Origin: Pseudomonadota bacterium
Lineage (GTDB): Bacteria; Myxococcota_A; Polyangia; Polyangiales; Polyangiaceae
Assembly: GCA_023423895.1 (NCBI GenBank)
Contig: JAFAER010000012.1
Coordinates: 62,001 to 126,000 of the forward strand
Length of the DNA: 64,000 bases
Direction of reading: 5' to 3'
Shown here piece by piece: positions 1 through 8,759 of the stretch. A model generated the notes under the pieces. The model was not told the DNA's origin, did no database searches, and saw only the letters and a list, made by a program, of their open reading frames with translations. Both the position numbers and the translations under genes were made by a program. Every line of letters starts with the position of its first letter. Position 1 is the first letter of the stretch.

Positions 1-3
1 TCT

Positions 4-26
4 GCTCCCGGTCGACGCTCGGGAGC
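4..26. terminator. Hairpin at window edge, possible terminator
   Basis: A perfect 7-bp inverted repeat (GCTCCCG at 4-10, CGGGAGC at 20-26) encloses a 9-nt loop. No T-tract follows on the plus strand, so it may only be an intergenic hairpin ending a gene that lies to the left of the window. Confidence 0.25.
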
Positions 27-100
27 GAGTATCATCGGAGCGTTCGCGCCGGTGTCCGCAGTGTGGGCGCGGTCGGCGATGGCCCAGGGTAGAATCGGGC

Positions 101-844
101 ATGATCTCAGATCTCAAGCAGATCGGAACGGAACTGGCCGCGGAACTCGGGCGCCGACCCACAGAGCGCACTTGGGCGGTGTTGAAGGAGTTCTTGACGG
201 AGGTCGAGAGCCTGAGTCGACTCGACTTCGCCCCGGACGCTCGCGCGGACTTCCTCAGGGCGCGCGGCGCTCTCCGTTCCGCGACGCGGACCGATGGCGT
301 CATGGCAACGATCGTCAATCGCCAGCGTGAGGCTGTCAGTCAGATGACGGCACTCCTGGAAAGGTATGGCCCCTCGGCAATGCCGGCGTCGCGGAGTTTC
401 CGATGGCTCTCGGATGCCGATCTCCGACGCATCGTGGAGCGGGATTACGTCGAGCTGCACTCGGCACTCCTTCCGAGCGGAGCCTGGAAGAGCACCGTCA
501 TCATGGCCGGGAGCATCACGGAGGCGATCCTCTTCGACCTTCTCACGAAGGATCCAGCCAGACTGAGAGACGCAAAAGCGAGTCCCGCCTCGAAGGACGA
601 CAACGGCAACCAGATCGCGACGAAGGACTGGAAGCTCCACCATCTGATCGCCATCGCGACCGCCATCAACCTTCTGCCGAAAGCGCGGGCTGGCACGTTC
701 GATCAGGTCCTCCGCGACTACCGCAACTTCGTCCATCCCTCGAAGGAACTCCGAAGTGCGCACCCCCACGGAGAGGGAGAGGCACTGATGTCGAAGGGAG
801 CGCTGGACGCCCTGTGCGATCACTTCGACCGCACCTTGCCTTGA
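101..844 (+). CDS. HEPN-like hypothetical protein
   Basis: A 247-residue soluble, mostly helical protein with no signal peptide. The one recognisable motif is Arg208-Asn-Phe-Val-His212 followed by Pro, the RNxxHP pattern found in many HEPN-type proteins, where Arg and His form an RNase or nucleotide-binding site. The segment before it is alpha-helical, as expected for that fold. No nucleotidyltransferase partner is adjacent, so a MNT/HEPN toxin pair is not supported. The ATG at 101 has only a weak upstream purine stretch. The gene converges on a minus-strand remnant and overlaps its end by 25 nt. The HEPN assignment rests on one short motif and is tentative; the reading frame itself is convincing. 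Confidence 0.6.
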   Translation: MISDLKQIGTELAAELGRRPTERTWAVLKEFLTEVESLSRLDFAPDARADFLRARGALRSATRTDGVMATIVNRQREAVSQMTALLERYGPSAMPASRSFRWLSDADLRRIVERDYVELHSALLPSGAWKSTVIMAGSITEAILFDLLTKDPARLRDAKASPASKDDNGNQIATKDWKLHHLIAIATAINLLPKARAGTFDQVLRDYRNFVHPSKELRSAHPHGEGEALMSKGALDALCDHFDRTLP

Positions 845-1113
845 TGCGGGAGCGCCACGACGTTCCCCGCAGCGGCCAACCGTCGAGCCCGGAGTTCCTC
901 TGCGAGCGTCACCACGAGGTCGAGGCGCCCGGCGTCGACGGCAGCCGAGAGCGCCCGCGCGAGCGCCACGTCGAGCGGATCCGTTGGGCCAATCGCTGGG
1001 CCAGACTCGCCCGCATCGCCGCCCTTTCTCACCTCATCGGGACCGTTCGGCGACGGCGGAGGCGGGTAAGCCTGCGATGCCTGGTCGATGACTCCCAACG
1101 AGTACGGATGACC
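820..1113 (-). pseudogene. C-terminal remnant of an unidentified protein
   Basis: The minus frame ends at a TGA at 820-822 and encodes a protein-like C-terminus: an acidic linker, then two helices with LDVALARAL, GRLDLVVTLAEELRARRL and AGNVVAL. I recall similar tails (V.ALA.AL..A...G..DVV..LA.ELEARR) at the C-termini of large Myxococcota proteins, including tyrosine-recombinase-like ones, but cannot verify this. Upstream of about 1113 the frame loses protein character, and its extension to 1476 collides with the GGDEF gene on the other strand. It is therefore most likely a truncated fragment, though a short intact gene with a non-ATG start is possible. Confidence 0.35.
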
Positions 1114-1213
1114 TCCGGGCCGTCCCCTTTTGTGCGTCTTTTGTGCGTTCGCCGCGCTCGCTTCGTGCGATCGCGGCTCAAGCTTTTCGCGTCGCGGCCG
1201 TTCTGGACTTCGA

Positions 1214-2383
1214 ATGTTCTGGCGGAAGAAGGGGCCGGACTCGTTGGAGCCTCCGAAGGACGAGGAGCCTCCACGCTCGAGCACGGCGGTCGAGCTCGAC
1301 GCCGCGCTCGAGGGAGCCGCGCACATGCTCAGGGCTCGCGCGCGCCACGCGTTCCACGTCGGGCAACGCGACGCCTCGACGATCGCCGCCAACTTCGAGC
1401 GGTGGGCCGCCCATGTCCTCGTGCGCTCGCCGCCGCCATCGGGCCCCGGCAGTGGCCAGTCCGCCGGTATGCACACGCGCGACTGGCGGGGCCTCGTGCA
1501 CTTCGTAACCGATCACGCGCGCCGGGAGCAGGAGTGGGTGCACGGCTCGATGCGCGAGATGCGCGAGGCCGTCTTCGCGCTCGTCGACTCGCTCGGTAGC
1601 TCCGCTGCCGTGCACGGCCGTCACGACGTCGTCCTCCGGCGCCAGCTTGCGTCTCTCGAGAACGCCGCGTCTTCGGGCTCCGTCGAGGCGCTGAAGCGTG
1701 AAGCCCTGGCGGCCGCCGCGGCCCTCAGCGCCGTCATCGCCGAGCAGCAAGAGCTCGCCCGCCGTCACGCCGAGGCGCTCGAGGAGCGCCTCCATGTTCT
1801 CACCGAGCAGCTCGAGCAGACGCGCCGGGAAGGGGAGACCGATCCGCTCACGCGGCTCTCGAACCGGCGCGCCTTCGACGTGACGCTGCGACGCGCGCTC
1901 TCCGTCGCGACCCTCGTCGGGCGGCCGCTCGCCCTGCTGATGGTCGACATCGATCACTTCAAGCGCGTGAACGACATGCACGGCCATCCGGTCGGCGACA
2001 AGGTGCTCTGTGCGGTCGCCGACGCCCTCGCGCGGACGTTCCCTCGCGGCTCCGACCTCGTCGCGCGCTACGGCGGCGAGGAGATCGCGGTGGTGCTCTC
2101 GGACAGCGATCTCCGCGAAGCCCGGGTGGCCGCCGAGCGATGCACCGCCGCCGTGCGTGCGCTCAGGGTCGAGCTCGCCAGCGCCAGCGCCGTCGTCTCG
2201 GTCACTTGCTCGGTCGGGGTCGCCGTGGCGCAGCGAGGAGAAGACGCCGCGTCGCTCGTCGCTCGCGCCGATCGTGCGCTCTACGAGGCGAAGCGCACGG
2301 GGCGCGACCGCTTCGTCGCTTCGACCGGCACCGCATCGCCGCAGACGTCGGGCGTGCGGCTCAGGACGAAAAACCTCGCTTGA
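1214..2383 (+). CDS. GGDEF diguanylate cyclase
   Basis: A 389-residue soluble protein predicted to make cyclic di-GMP from two GTP. Residues 1-210 are helical with no recognised sensor domain and contain a coiled-coil-like stretch rich in Glu and Leu (about 160-205) leading into the catalytic domain. The GGDEF domain (about 214-378) has the start motif DPLTRLSNRRAF, a metal-binding VDIDHFKRVND, and the active-site motif Gly-Gly-Glu-Glu-Ile (287-291). An inhibitory I-site RGSD (278-281) lies exactly five residues upstream, so product feedback inhibition is expected. The ATG at 1214 (MFWRKK) was preferred over 1130, because the extra 28 residues are Ser/Arg-rich and overlap the intergenic region. 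No EAL domain is present. Confidence 0.85.
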   Translation: MFWRKKGPDSLEPPKDEEPPRSSTAVELDAALEGAAHMLRARARHAFHVGQRDASTIAANFERWAAHVLVRSPPPSGPGSGQSAGMHTRDWRGLVHFVTDHARREQEWVHGSMREMREAVFALVDSLGSSAAVHGRHDVVLRRQLASLENAASSGSVEALKREALAAAAALSAVIAEQQELARRHAEALEERLHVLTEQLEQTRREGETDPLTRLSNRRAFDVTLRRALSVATLVGRPLALLMVDIDHFKRVNDMHGHPVGDKVLCAVADALARTFPRGSDLVARYGGEEIAVVLSDSDLREARVAAERCTAAVRALRVELASASAVVSVTCSVGVAVAQRGEDAASLVARADRALYEAKRTGRDRFVASTGTASPQTSGVRLRTKNLA

Positions 2384-3434
2384 CCTCGGACGGGCAGTTC
2401 GGATGTTTGAGGAGCATCTTCCGGAGCCCGGGGTTGCGCCGGACGACCTGCATCTTCAGGAGGTGCGCGAGGAGCTGGGGCGGCGTCGCCGACCAGCGCG
2501 CGAGGTTCTGGATGAAGAGAATGGTGTAGGTGCTCTTGCTGCAGAGGATCTGCGTCGCGTGCGCGTCGAGGCTGCAGTTCACGAGCAAGACGAGGCAGCG
2601 GCCCTCTGTCTTGAAGAGGAGCGCGGCGCGCTCGTCCGACGAAGACAGCATGAACTTCTTCCGCAGGACGTCCCGCGTCATCATGCGTGACCGCTCCGGG
2701 ATCTCGCGGTCGATGGCGATCTTGTAGACCTCCAGCATCATCTTCGGGCTCGCGATCCGGTTCAGGAGCGTGCCCGGGAGCTGCGGGTTGCGGAGGAGCC
2801 GCCGCTGGACGAGCGCGTCCGCGAGGAAGTCGGAGCGCTTCGCGACGTGCTCGAGGCCTACGTGCGTCCGGTGGTGCGTCGCCACGAGGCGCGGGCACTC
2901 GAGCGTGACGCGTGGGTTGGTCAAGACTGCGTAGATGACCTGCGGGTCCTGGTCGAGGCAGAGCGCGAGGAGGTGCGCGCCGGCGGCGTCGGCGGCAGCG
3001 GCGACGCGCTCGTCGCGCGGCATCGGGTGGTAGACCGTCTCGTAGATCTTCCGGTACTCGCGCTCGGTCCGCGCTTCCTGCGCGGCGTCTTCCTTCTCGA
3101 GCTCCTCGTCGGACACGTCTTCGGCCGACGCGGTCGACGCTGCGGCCTCGGCTTCCGCCTCCGCGGCGAGCGCTCGTTCCTCTTCTTCGTCGCGTCGGGA
3201 ATCGTCGACGGCGATGACCGCGGACGCGGGCTCCGGGGACGCACCCTCGATCTCCACGGCGCCCTCGGCGCTGAGGCGCCCGACGATGTCGACGACGCGG
3301 CTCTCGTCGAGGCCCGTGAGCGCGACGAGCTCCTTCACCGACGTCGCGCCGTCGACGCGCGAGAGGACGAAGCCCTCTTCTGGTGAGAGCCTCAGGCTGC
3401 GCATGTCGACGGCCTTCTGACGGATGTTCTTCAT
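2361..3434 (-). CDS. Winged-helix/helical-repeat protein of unknown function
   Basis: A 357-residue cytoplasmic protein. Residues 12-60 (LSPEEGFVLSRVDGATSVKEL...) look like a small winged-helix domain of the kind seen in DUF4388-like myxobacterial proteins. An Ala/Glu-rich acidic linker (about 65-125) follows. The C-terminal 220 residues are tandem helical pairs with phrases such as IYAVLTNPRVTLE, LVQRRLLRNPQLP and KMMLEVYKIA. The same pattern (LLTNPKVTE, LILNPDTPLE) recurs in the gene at 41462-42274, so the two belong to one family. The 3-prime end overlaps the convergent GGDEF gene by 23 nt. ATG 3434 (MKNIRQKAVDM) was chosen over 3488 because the extra residues are Pro/Ser/Arg-rich. Function is unknown; a scaffold role is a guess. 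Confidence 0.7.
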   Translation of the reverse strand: MKNIRQKAVDMRSLRLSPEEGFVLSRVDGATSVKELVALTGLDESRVVDIVGRLSAEGAVEIEGASPEPASAVIAVDDSRRDEEEERALAAEAEAEAAASTASAEDVSDEELEKEDAAQEARTEREYRKIYETVYHPMPRDERVAAAADAAGAHLLALCLDQDPQVIYAVLTNPRVTLECPRLVATHHRTHVGLEHVAKRSDFLADALVQRRLLRNPQLPGTLLNRIASPKMMLEVYKIAIDREIPERSRMMTRDVLRKKFMLSSSDERAALLFKTEGRCLVLLVNCSLDAHATQILCSKSTYTILFIQNLARWSATPPQLLAHLLKMQVVRRNPGLRKMLLKHPNCPSEVKRGFSS

Positions 3435-3584
3435 CGGACGCGGGCGAGCCGTGGAGGGTGATGGAGCATGACGAGCTCCACGCCACAAACTCTACCGTGG
3501 GCCGCGGAGAGGCCCAAGCGCGCATTGCGCCTCGCGCTGTCGAGGTCGATTGACCGCGCATCGGCGGGTGTCTATGTCGCGGCC

Positions 3585-5168
3585 ATGCCCATTCGGACTG
3601 CGCTCCTCTCCGTCTCCGACAAGACCGGTTTGCTTCCCTTCGCCTCGGCTCTCGCGAAGCGCGGAGTGACGCTGCTCTCCAGCGGCGGAACGGCAAAGTC
3701 GCTGTTGGACCAGGGCATTGCGGTGCAGACCGTCGAGGACTACACCGGCTCCCCTGAGGTCATGGGTGGGCGCGTGAAGACCCTTCACCCGCGCGTCCAC
3801 GGCGGCATCCTCGCGCGCGAGGGCACGGACGACAGCGATCTCGAGCGCCTCGGCGGCAAGTTCATCGACCTCGTCGTCGTGAACCTCTACCCGTTCGAGA
3901 AGGTCGCGGCGAACCCGAAGGCCACCCTCGAGGAGCTCATCGAGAACATCGACATCGGCGGTCCGTCGATGGTGCGCTCCGCGGCGAAGAACCATGCGCG
4001 CGTCGCCATCGTGTGCGACCCGGCCGACTACGATCGCGTGCTCGCCGAGATCGAGCGCGACGGCGAGGTGTCGAAGGCGACGCGCCTCGAGCTCGCGGCG
4101 AAGGCGTTCGCGCACACGGCCGCGTACGACGCGGCGATCAGCGGGCTCCTGTCCGGGCCGCGCGCTGCCGATGCGGACGCGACCATCGGCGCGAATCCGT
4201 ACCCGAAGTACCTCACGCTGCCGTTCGAGCGCGCGTACGGGCTCCGTTACGGAGAGAACCCGCACCAGTCGGGCGCGTTCTACGTCGAGCGCAACGCTCC
4301 TGCGGGGAGCCTCGCGCGCGCCGAGAGCCTCGGCGCCGGCGGCAAGGAGCTCTCCTTCAACAACCTCGTCGACGTCGACGCGGCGCTCGAAGCCGTCCGC
4401 GAGTTCACGGACGGACCCGCGGCGGTCGTCGTGAAGCACACGAACCCGTGCGGCGTCGCCTCCGCGGCGACGTTGAAGGACGCGTACCGCACGGCCCGCG
4501 AGGCCGACGCCCTCTCGGCGTTCGGCGGCATCGTCGCGCTGAACCAGGAGGTCGACGCGGAGACGGCGGCGATCCTCGCCGAGACGTTCCTCGAGTGTGT
4601 CGTCGCGCCGAGCTTCTCTGCGGCCGCGCTCGAGACGCTGCGGACGAAGAAGAACCTCCGCCTCATCGCGACCGGACCGGCGGACATGAGCCACGCGCCG
4701 CTCCAGTACAAGCGGGTCTCCGGCGGCCTCGTCGTCCAGAGCCGCGACGACGGCGCCGCGGGCCAGGCCACCACGGGCAAGGTCGTGACGAAGCGCGCTC
4801 CGACGCCGGAGGAGCTGGCTGGCCTCGAGTTCGCGTGGCGCGTGTGCAAGCACGTCAAGTCGAACGCCATCGTCCTCGCGAAGGCGACGGACGGCGGCGC
4901 GCGCACCGTCGGCGTCGGCGCCGGCCAGATGTCCCGCGTCATCTCCGTGCAGATCGCCTGTGAGAAGGCCGCGGGCGAGGCGAAGGGCTCCGTCCTCGCG
5001 TCGGACGCCTTCTTCCCGTTCCCCGACGGCGTCGAGGCGGCGGCGAAGAACGGGATCACCGCGATCGCCCAGCCCGGCGGGAGCGTGAAGGACCCCGATG
5101 TCATCGCCGCGGCCGATCGTCTCGGCCTCGCGATGGTGCTCACCGGCGTCCGTCACTTCCGGCACTGA
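3585..5168 (+). CDS. purH: Bifunctional AICAR transformylase / IMP cyclohydrolase
   Basis: A 527-residue PurH (family usually 510-530) catalysing the last two steps of de novo IMP synthesis: 10-formyl-THF-dependent formylation of AICAR and cyclisation of FAICAR. The N-terminal MGS-like cyclohydrolase domain shows SVSDKTGL, LLSSGGTAK and VMGGRVKTLHPRVHGGIL. The transformylase domain shows the catalytic KHTNPCGVA segment, DALSAFGGIVA and the conserved ending LTGVRHFRH. ATG 3585 (MPIRTALLSVSDKTGL) gives the canonical N-terminus; the frame is open upstream to 3468 but with non-homologous Ser/Arg-rich sequence. It is divergent from the helical-repeat gene and ends at a bidirectional hairpin. No other pur genes are adjacent. 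Confidence 0.97.
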   Translation: MPIRTALLSVSDKTGLLPFASALAKRGVTLLSSGGTAKSLLDQGIAVQTVEDYTGSPEVMGGRVKTLHPRVHGGILAREGTDDSDLERLGGKFIDLVVVNLYPFEKVAANPKATLEELIENIDIGGPSMVRSAAKNHARVAIVCDPADYDRVLAEIERDGEVSKATRLELAAKAFAHTAAYDAAISGLLSGPRAADADATIGANPYPKYLTLPFERAYGLRYGENPHQSGAFYVERNAPAGSLARAESLGAGGKELSFNNLVDVDAALEAVREFTDGPAAVVVKHTNPCGVASAATLKDAYRTAREADALSAFGGIVALNQEVDAETAAILAETFLECVVAPSFSAAALETLRTKKNLRLIATGPADMSHAPLQYKRVSGGLVVQSRDDGAAGQATTGKVVTKRAPTPEELAGLEFAWRVCKHVKSNAIVLAKATDGGARTVGVGAGQMSRVISVQIACEKAAGEAKGSVLASDAFFPFPDGVEAAAKNGITAIAQPGGSVKDPDVIAAADRLGLAMVLTGVRHFRH

Positions 5169-5185
5169 TCGCGGCGCCCCGCACT

Positions 5186-5213
5186 CCCCGGGCGAGACGT
5201 CATCCGCCCGGGG
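5186..5213. terminator. Bidirectional hairpin between convergent genes
   Basis: A perfect 9-bp inverted repeat, CCCCGGGCG (5186-5194) and CGCCCGGGG (5205-5213), has a 10-nt loop. It lies 17 nt after the purH stop and overlaps the last codons of the minus-strand lipoprotein gene. Placement and stability fit a shared transcription stop, but no T-tract is present. Confidence 0.5.
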
Positions 5214-5892
5214 ATCGGAGCTGCACCTCGAACCAGCACGTGCCGGCCTGACCTGCCTGGCCGGCGACGCGCGCGGCCTCGGCGAGCTCGTCGGCCCTCC
5301 GCCAGTGGAGCATCATCCGATCGGAGCCTGACGTTCGTTCGTGCTCGTCGACGAGGTCGAACAGCCACGCGCGCCAGCGCCGTGACGTGAGTCGCCGCTC
5401 GAGCTGATCGAACGTGAGTCGCGGCTTCTGCCCGTCGGCGGCCTCTTCGGGGCGCCGACAGAGCGCCGCGACGTCGGCTTTCTCGCTCACGACCTGCGGA
5501 ACGAGCACGGTGAACGTCGCGGTGCCGGGGCCCGTCGTCGGCGGCTCGTCACCTTCGAGCGTCGCGATCACGCCGCCGAGCGCACACGTGAGCTCCCGCA
5601 GGGCGGCGCGGGCGTCTTCCTTCGAAGGCGGGGCGGGCCGCGTCGTCGTGACGGTGCCCGCTCCGTCGATCGCTTGCAGCGAGCGCGGCTGCCCGTCTTC
5701 GAGCGCGACGACGATCTTGCCGTGCTCCGTCCACCCGGGGACGCGCCCGTGCGCGATCGACGCGAGGCAGCGGTCTTCGTCGGGGAGCGGCGGCGTCGCG
5801 GTCGAAGGCGCGGACGGCGGCGGCGCTGGAGAAGCCCCGCAGGCGACGAAGGTCACGGCAGAAAAGAGGAGAAGAGGTCCTCGCGCGGGCAT
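5200..5892 (-). CDS. Hypothetical lipoprotein
   Basis: A 230-residue predicted lipoprotein. The N-terminus MPARGPLLLFSAVTFVACG is a short type II signal peptide with lipobox FVAC (Cys18), followed by a Pro/Ala/Ser linker. The mature part has no recognised domain; it contains two Cys besides the lipid-anchored one and ends in a hydrophilic, Arg-rich helical region. It is convergent with purH and starts 64 bp from the divergently read ParA gene, so the short intergenic space probably holds both promoters. Function is unknown. Confidence is high for the gene and its export, nil for a role. Confidence 0.75.
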   Translation of the reverse strand: MPARGPLLLFSAVTFVACGASPAPPPSAPSTATPPLPDEDRCLASIAHGRVPGWTEHGKIVVALEDGQPRSLQAIDGAGTVTTTRPAPPSKEDARAALRELTCALGGVIATLEGDEPPTTGPGTATFTVLVPQVVSEKADVAALCRRPEEAADGQKPRLTFDQLERRLTSRRWRAWLFDLVDEHERTSGSDRMMLHWRRADELAEAARVAGQAGQAGTCWFEVQLRSPGG

Positions 5893-5956
5893 CGATCAAA
5901 TAGTCACTTATTTGGCCCAGCTCGAAAAAACATGGCACCGGTGGAGCATGGCCGGA

Positions 5957-7414
5957 ATGAGCGAGACCTGCACGGTGTGCGGGCGCGGGTTCGAGGTGCA
6001 GTTCCGCTACCAGATGGAGGAGCGCGACAACGCGTTCTCCTTCTTCTGTTCCCAGGCTTGCCACGGCAAGAGCCTCCGGGGCGAGACCACGAGCGGGGTC
6101 GTCTGCAACTGCTGCAACAAGCGGTTCGTCGTCGAGCTCGTCTCGCAGGTCGTGCGCATCAAGGGCGAGGCGAAGTACGCCTGCTCCGAAGGATGCCGCA
6201 CGCAGCTCCTCGCGGAGGCCGGTGGGCTTCGCCTCGGGAGCATGATGGCGCCTCCGCCGGTCGCCGCGACGCCGGCTCCTCCCGTGACCGTCGCTCCGGC
6301 GATCTTGCCGCCGCGTCCGGCCGCTCCGCCGATTCCGGTGGCTGCGCGCCCGGTACCTCCGCCGCCGCCGATGGCGGCGCGTTCGTCGGCGCCGCCGGCT
6401 CCGTCCGTTCCGCGTCCCTCGGCTCCGCCGCGCTCCGTGCCCCCGGTTGCGGCTCGCCCCGCGTCGGTTCCAGCGGCTGCGCCCGCGGCTCCGCCGGTCG
6501 CGAGCGCGAGCACGCCCGAGCCGTCGACGCTCGCTCCGACGCCGCCGCCGATGCCGGTGGCCGACTCGCAGGCGCGCGTGACCGCGATGCGCACGATGGC
6601 GGGCCCGCGCCGGATGGCGATCTTCAATCACAAGGGCGGCACCGGCAAGACGACGACGAGCGTCAGCATCGCCGCCGGCCTCGCGCTCAAGGGCTACCGC
6701 GTCCTCCTGGTCGACACCGACTCGCAGGGCAACGTCGCCGTGTCGCTCGGCGTCAAATCCGAGAAGACGCTCTATCACTGCCTCGTGATGGGGCTGAAGC
6801 CCCAGGACGTCGCGGTGAAGGTCCGCGAGAACTTCGACGTCCTTCCCTCGAACGAGACGCTCGCCGCCGCCGAGCTCTACCTCGCCGGCCGGCAGAACCG
6901 TGATCGCATCCTTCGCGATCGGCTCGTCCAGGCCTCGTCGCACTACGACGTCATCCTGCTCGACTGCTCGCCGTCGCTGTCGCTCCTCAACCAGAACGCG
7001 CTCGTCTTCGCGGACGGCATCCTCGTCCCGGTGGCGTGTGACTTCCTCTCGCTCGTCGGCGTGAGGCAGGTGATCAAGACGGTGAAGAACGTCAACGCGC
7101 TCCTTCACCACCCGGTGCAGATCCACGGCGTGCTCCCGACGTTCTACGACGCACGCGCGCGCATCTGCCGCGACGCCTGGGGCACGCTGAAGGAACACTT
7201 CGGCGAGCGCTGCTTCCAGCCGATCCGGTCGACGACCCGCATCAAGGAAGCGCCCGCGCAGGGCAAGACCATTTTCGAGTACGCGCCCGACTCGCACGCT
7301 GCGTTCGACTACCAGCGCGTCGTCGAGCGCCTCGTCACGGGCCGCTGCGCGGACGTCGACATCGACGCTGCCGGCAAGGCCGACGAGAGCGACGACGAGG
7401 CGATGACGGGCTGA
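5957..7414 (+). CDS. ParA/MinD-family ATPase with N-terminal double zinc finger
   Basis: About 485 residues in three parts. Residues 1-85 carry two similar Cys modules, each CxxC followed about 25 residues later by CxxxC (CTVCGRGF...FCSQAC and CNCCNKRF...ACSEGC), resembling FCS/MYM-type zinc fingers. Residues 90-215 form a Pro/Ala/Ser linker. From Met220 there is a full ParA ATPase with deviant Walker A KGGTGKTT, VLLVDTDSQGN and the switch segment ILLDCSPSLSLLNQNAL. ParA ATPases position DNA or protein cargo. The RHH gene 66 bp downstream replaces a classical ParB. ATG 5957 (MSETC) is preferred because GGTGGAG at 5940-5946 is ideally spaced; ATG 5948 is in frame but too close. An orphan positioning system is more likely than the main chromosomal ParAB. 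Confidence 0.85.
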   Translation: MSETCTVCGRGFEVQFRYQMEERDNAFSFFCSQACHGKSLRGETTSGVVCNCCNKRFVVELVSQVVRIKGEAKYACSEGCRTQLLAEAGGLRLGSMMAPPPVAATPAPPVTVAPAILPPRPAAPPIPVAARPVPPPPPMAARSSAPPAPSVPRPSAPPRSVPPVAARPASVPAAAPAAPPVASASTPEPSTLAPTPPPMPVADSQARVTAMRTMAGPRRMAIFNHKGGTGKTTTSVSIAAGLALKGYRVLLVDTDSQGNVAVSLGVKSEKTLYHCLVMGLKPQDVAVKVRENFDVLPSNETLAAAELYLAGRQNRDRILRDRLVQASSHYDVILLDCSPSLSLLNQNALVFADGILVPVACDFLSLVGVRQVIKTVKNVNALLHHPVQIHGVLPTFYDARARICRDAWGTLKEHFGERCFQPIRSTTRIKEAPAQGKTIFEYAPDSHAAFDYQRVVERLVTGRCADVDIDAAGKADESDDEAMTG

Positions 7415-7480
7415 AGAGTTTTCGTCTCTGCGCCGGCGCGGGAGACATCAAGAACTGGATTCAAAGAAGAGGAGTGACCG

Positions 7481-7801
7481 ATGGCAGCGCGAGACGACGG
7501 AGCGGGACTCGGGGCGGCACGCGTGCTCGATGGCGACGAGGTGCAGGGCGTGCTCTCGGGCGCCTTCTATCAGCCGGCGCAAGCCGAGGCGCCGGAGTCG
7601 CATCGTGCAAAGCGTGAGGAGAAGGCGAAGCCCACGCACTACAAGGTGATCTGCATCTCGATGTACACGAAGGACCTCGGACGGCTCGACGAGCTCGTCG
7701 AGGAGCTGAAGGGGCGCGGGATCACGAAGGCGAACCGCAGCGCGCTCATTCGCGTGGCGCTCGAGCAGCTCGATCTCGACAAGGTCCCGCGCGGCCTCTG
7801 A
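7481..7801 (+). CDS. Ribbon-helix-helix DNA-binding partner of ParA
   Basis: A 106-residue protein. Residues 1-50 are polar and probably disordered. Residues 53-100 (HYKVICISMYTKDLGRLDEL...ANRSALIRVALEQL) fit a ribbon-helix-helix domain: a beta strand, an amphipathic helix, then the NRSALIRVAL second helix typical of CopG/ParD/Omega proteins. It follows the zinc-finger ParA at 66 bp with a strong GAGGAG ribosome site, so the two are probably co-transcribed. In several plasmids an RHH protein (ParG or Omega) is the centromere-binding partner of ParA, and the same role is inferred here. The N-terminal tail could stimulate the ATPase, as ParG's does, but no arginine finger can be assigned with confidence. 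Confidence 0.75.
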   Translation: MAARDDGAGLGAARVLDGDEVQGVLSGAFYQPAQAEAPESHRAKREEKAKPTHYKVICISMYTKDLGRLDELVEELKGRGITKANRSALIRVALEQLDLDKVPRGL

Positions 7802-7929
7802 GCGCGGCGCGCGGAGCTGGCCGTCCTCCGACCGTTGACGAACCCCCGCATCCTTGCGACCTTCGGCTCGCGCGGGGGGGAAGGGCACCGGTGCTCGTCC
7901 CGAGCGCACGACGCAACGGAGGACGAGTC

Positions 7930-8685
7930 ATGGCCAGATCCTATGAAATCCGAGATCTCATCACGCTCCCGCGTCTCGATGCGAGCAGCGCAGACGCGCT
8001 CGTCACCGAGCTCGTGTCTCGAGCGCGCGGCAAGACGCTCGCCGCGTCGATCGCGAGCGCGCTCGCGAACCTCGAGCGCCAGCAGAAAGAGCTGAAGGAC
8101 GCGCTGACGTCGAGGCTCGCGGCGGAGCGCACGACGGACAGCGCACGCGCGAGAGCGGCCGACCAGGCGCTTGACGCAGCGTTCAGCGCGACCTTCGACT
8201 GGCTCACGGGCATCTCGAAGCTGCCGGAGAGCTACGAGGTCTCGAAGACCGCGGCTCGTCTTCACGGCGCGCTCTTCCCGGAGGGCCTCAAGTTCACGCA
8301 GCTCCCCTTCAAGCTGCAGTGGTCGGAGGCCGACGCACGCCTCTCGCTCATCGCGAAGGACGCGTCGCACGAGGGGGCGTTCGGCACGCTCGGCGGCAGC
8401 GCGTTCCTCGAGAACCTCCGGAGGACGCACGAGGAGTACGGCGCCGCCCTCGGCGTCACGACGGCGCGCGCTGCGGAGCCGGTCGCCGCGAACGTCCAGG
8501 AGCCGCTCCTCGCCCTCCGCAACGCGATCCGGACGTATGTGCTCCGCGTCCTCGCCCACGCGGACGAGCAGGACCCGGCGCTGGTCGACGCGCTGCTCGC
8601 GCCGCTCGCGACGTGGGAGTCGCGCGGCGGAACGCGAGGCGCGCGCCTGCCGACGCCGGACGAGGCGCCGACGCCGACGGCTTGA
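7930..8685 (+). CDS. Hypothetical helical protein
   Basis: A 251-residue soluble protein with no signal peptide. It is strongly helical, with a coiled-coil-prone segment rich in Ala, Leu, Glu and Arg at about 25-85, then a domain containing a Trp (FDWLTGISKLPESYEVSKTA). Residues near 200-235 form an amphipathic helix pair and the tail is Pro/Thr-rich. GGAGG at 7918-7922 supports ATG 7930 (MARSYEIRD). It lies 128 bp after the ParA/RHH pair and just upstream of an HNH element leader. I do not recognise the family; proteins of this size and composition are common as hypotheticals in large Myxococcota genomes. Confidence 0.65.
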   Translation: MARSYEIRDLITLPRLDASSADALVTELVSRARGKTLAASIASALANLERQQKELKDALTSRLAAERTTDSARARAADQALDAAFSATFDWLTGISKLPESYEVSKTAARLHGALFPEGLKFTQLPFKLQWSEADARLSLIAKDASHEGAFGTLGGSAFLENLRRTHEEYGAALGVTTARAAEPVAANVQEPLLALRNAIRTYVLRVLAHADEQDPALVDALLAPLATWESRGGTRGARLPTPDEAPTPTA

Positions 8686-8759
8686 GCTTCGGGAACGGTG
8701 GAGGCGCGGGGCGTGTTCGTCCGCCGTTGGACGATGGGCCCCGATGCTTCCGCGCGGCT

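Noticed and set aside
3492..5165. 557-codon open frame antisense to purH
   Set aside because: Arg/Glu/Asp-rich shadow of purH without any domain.
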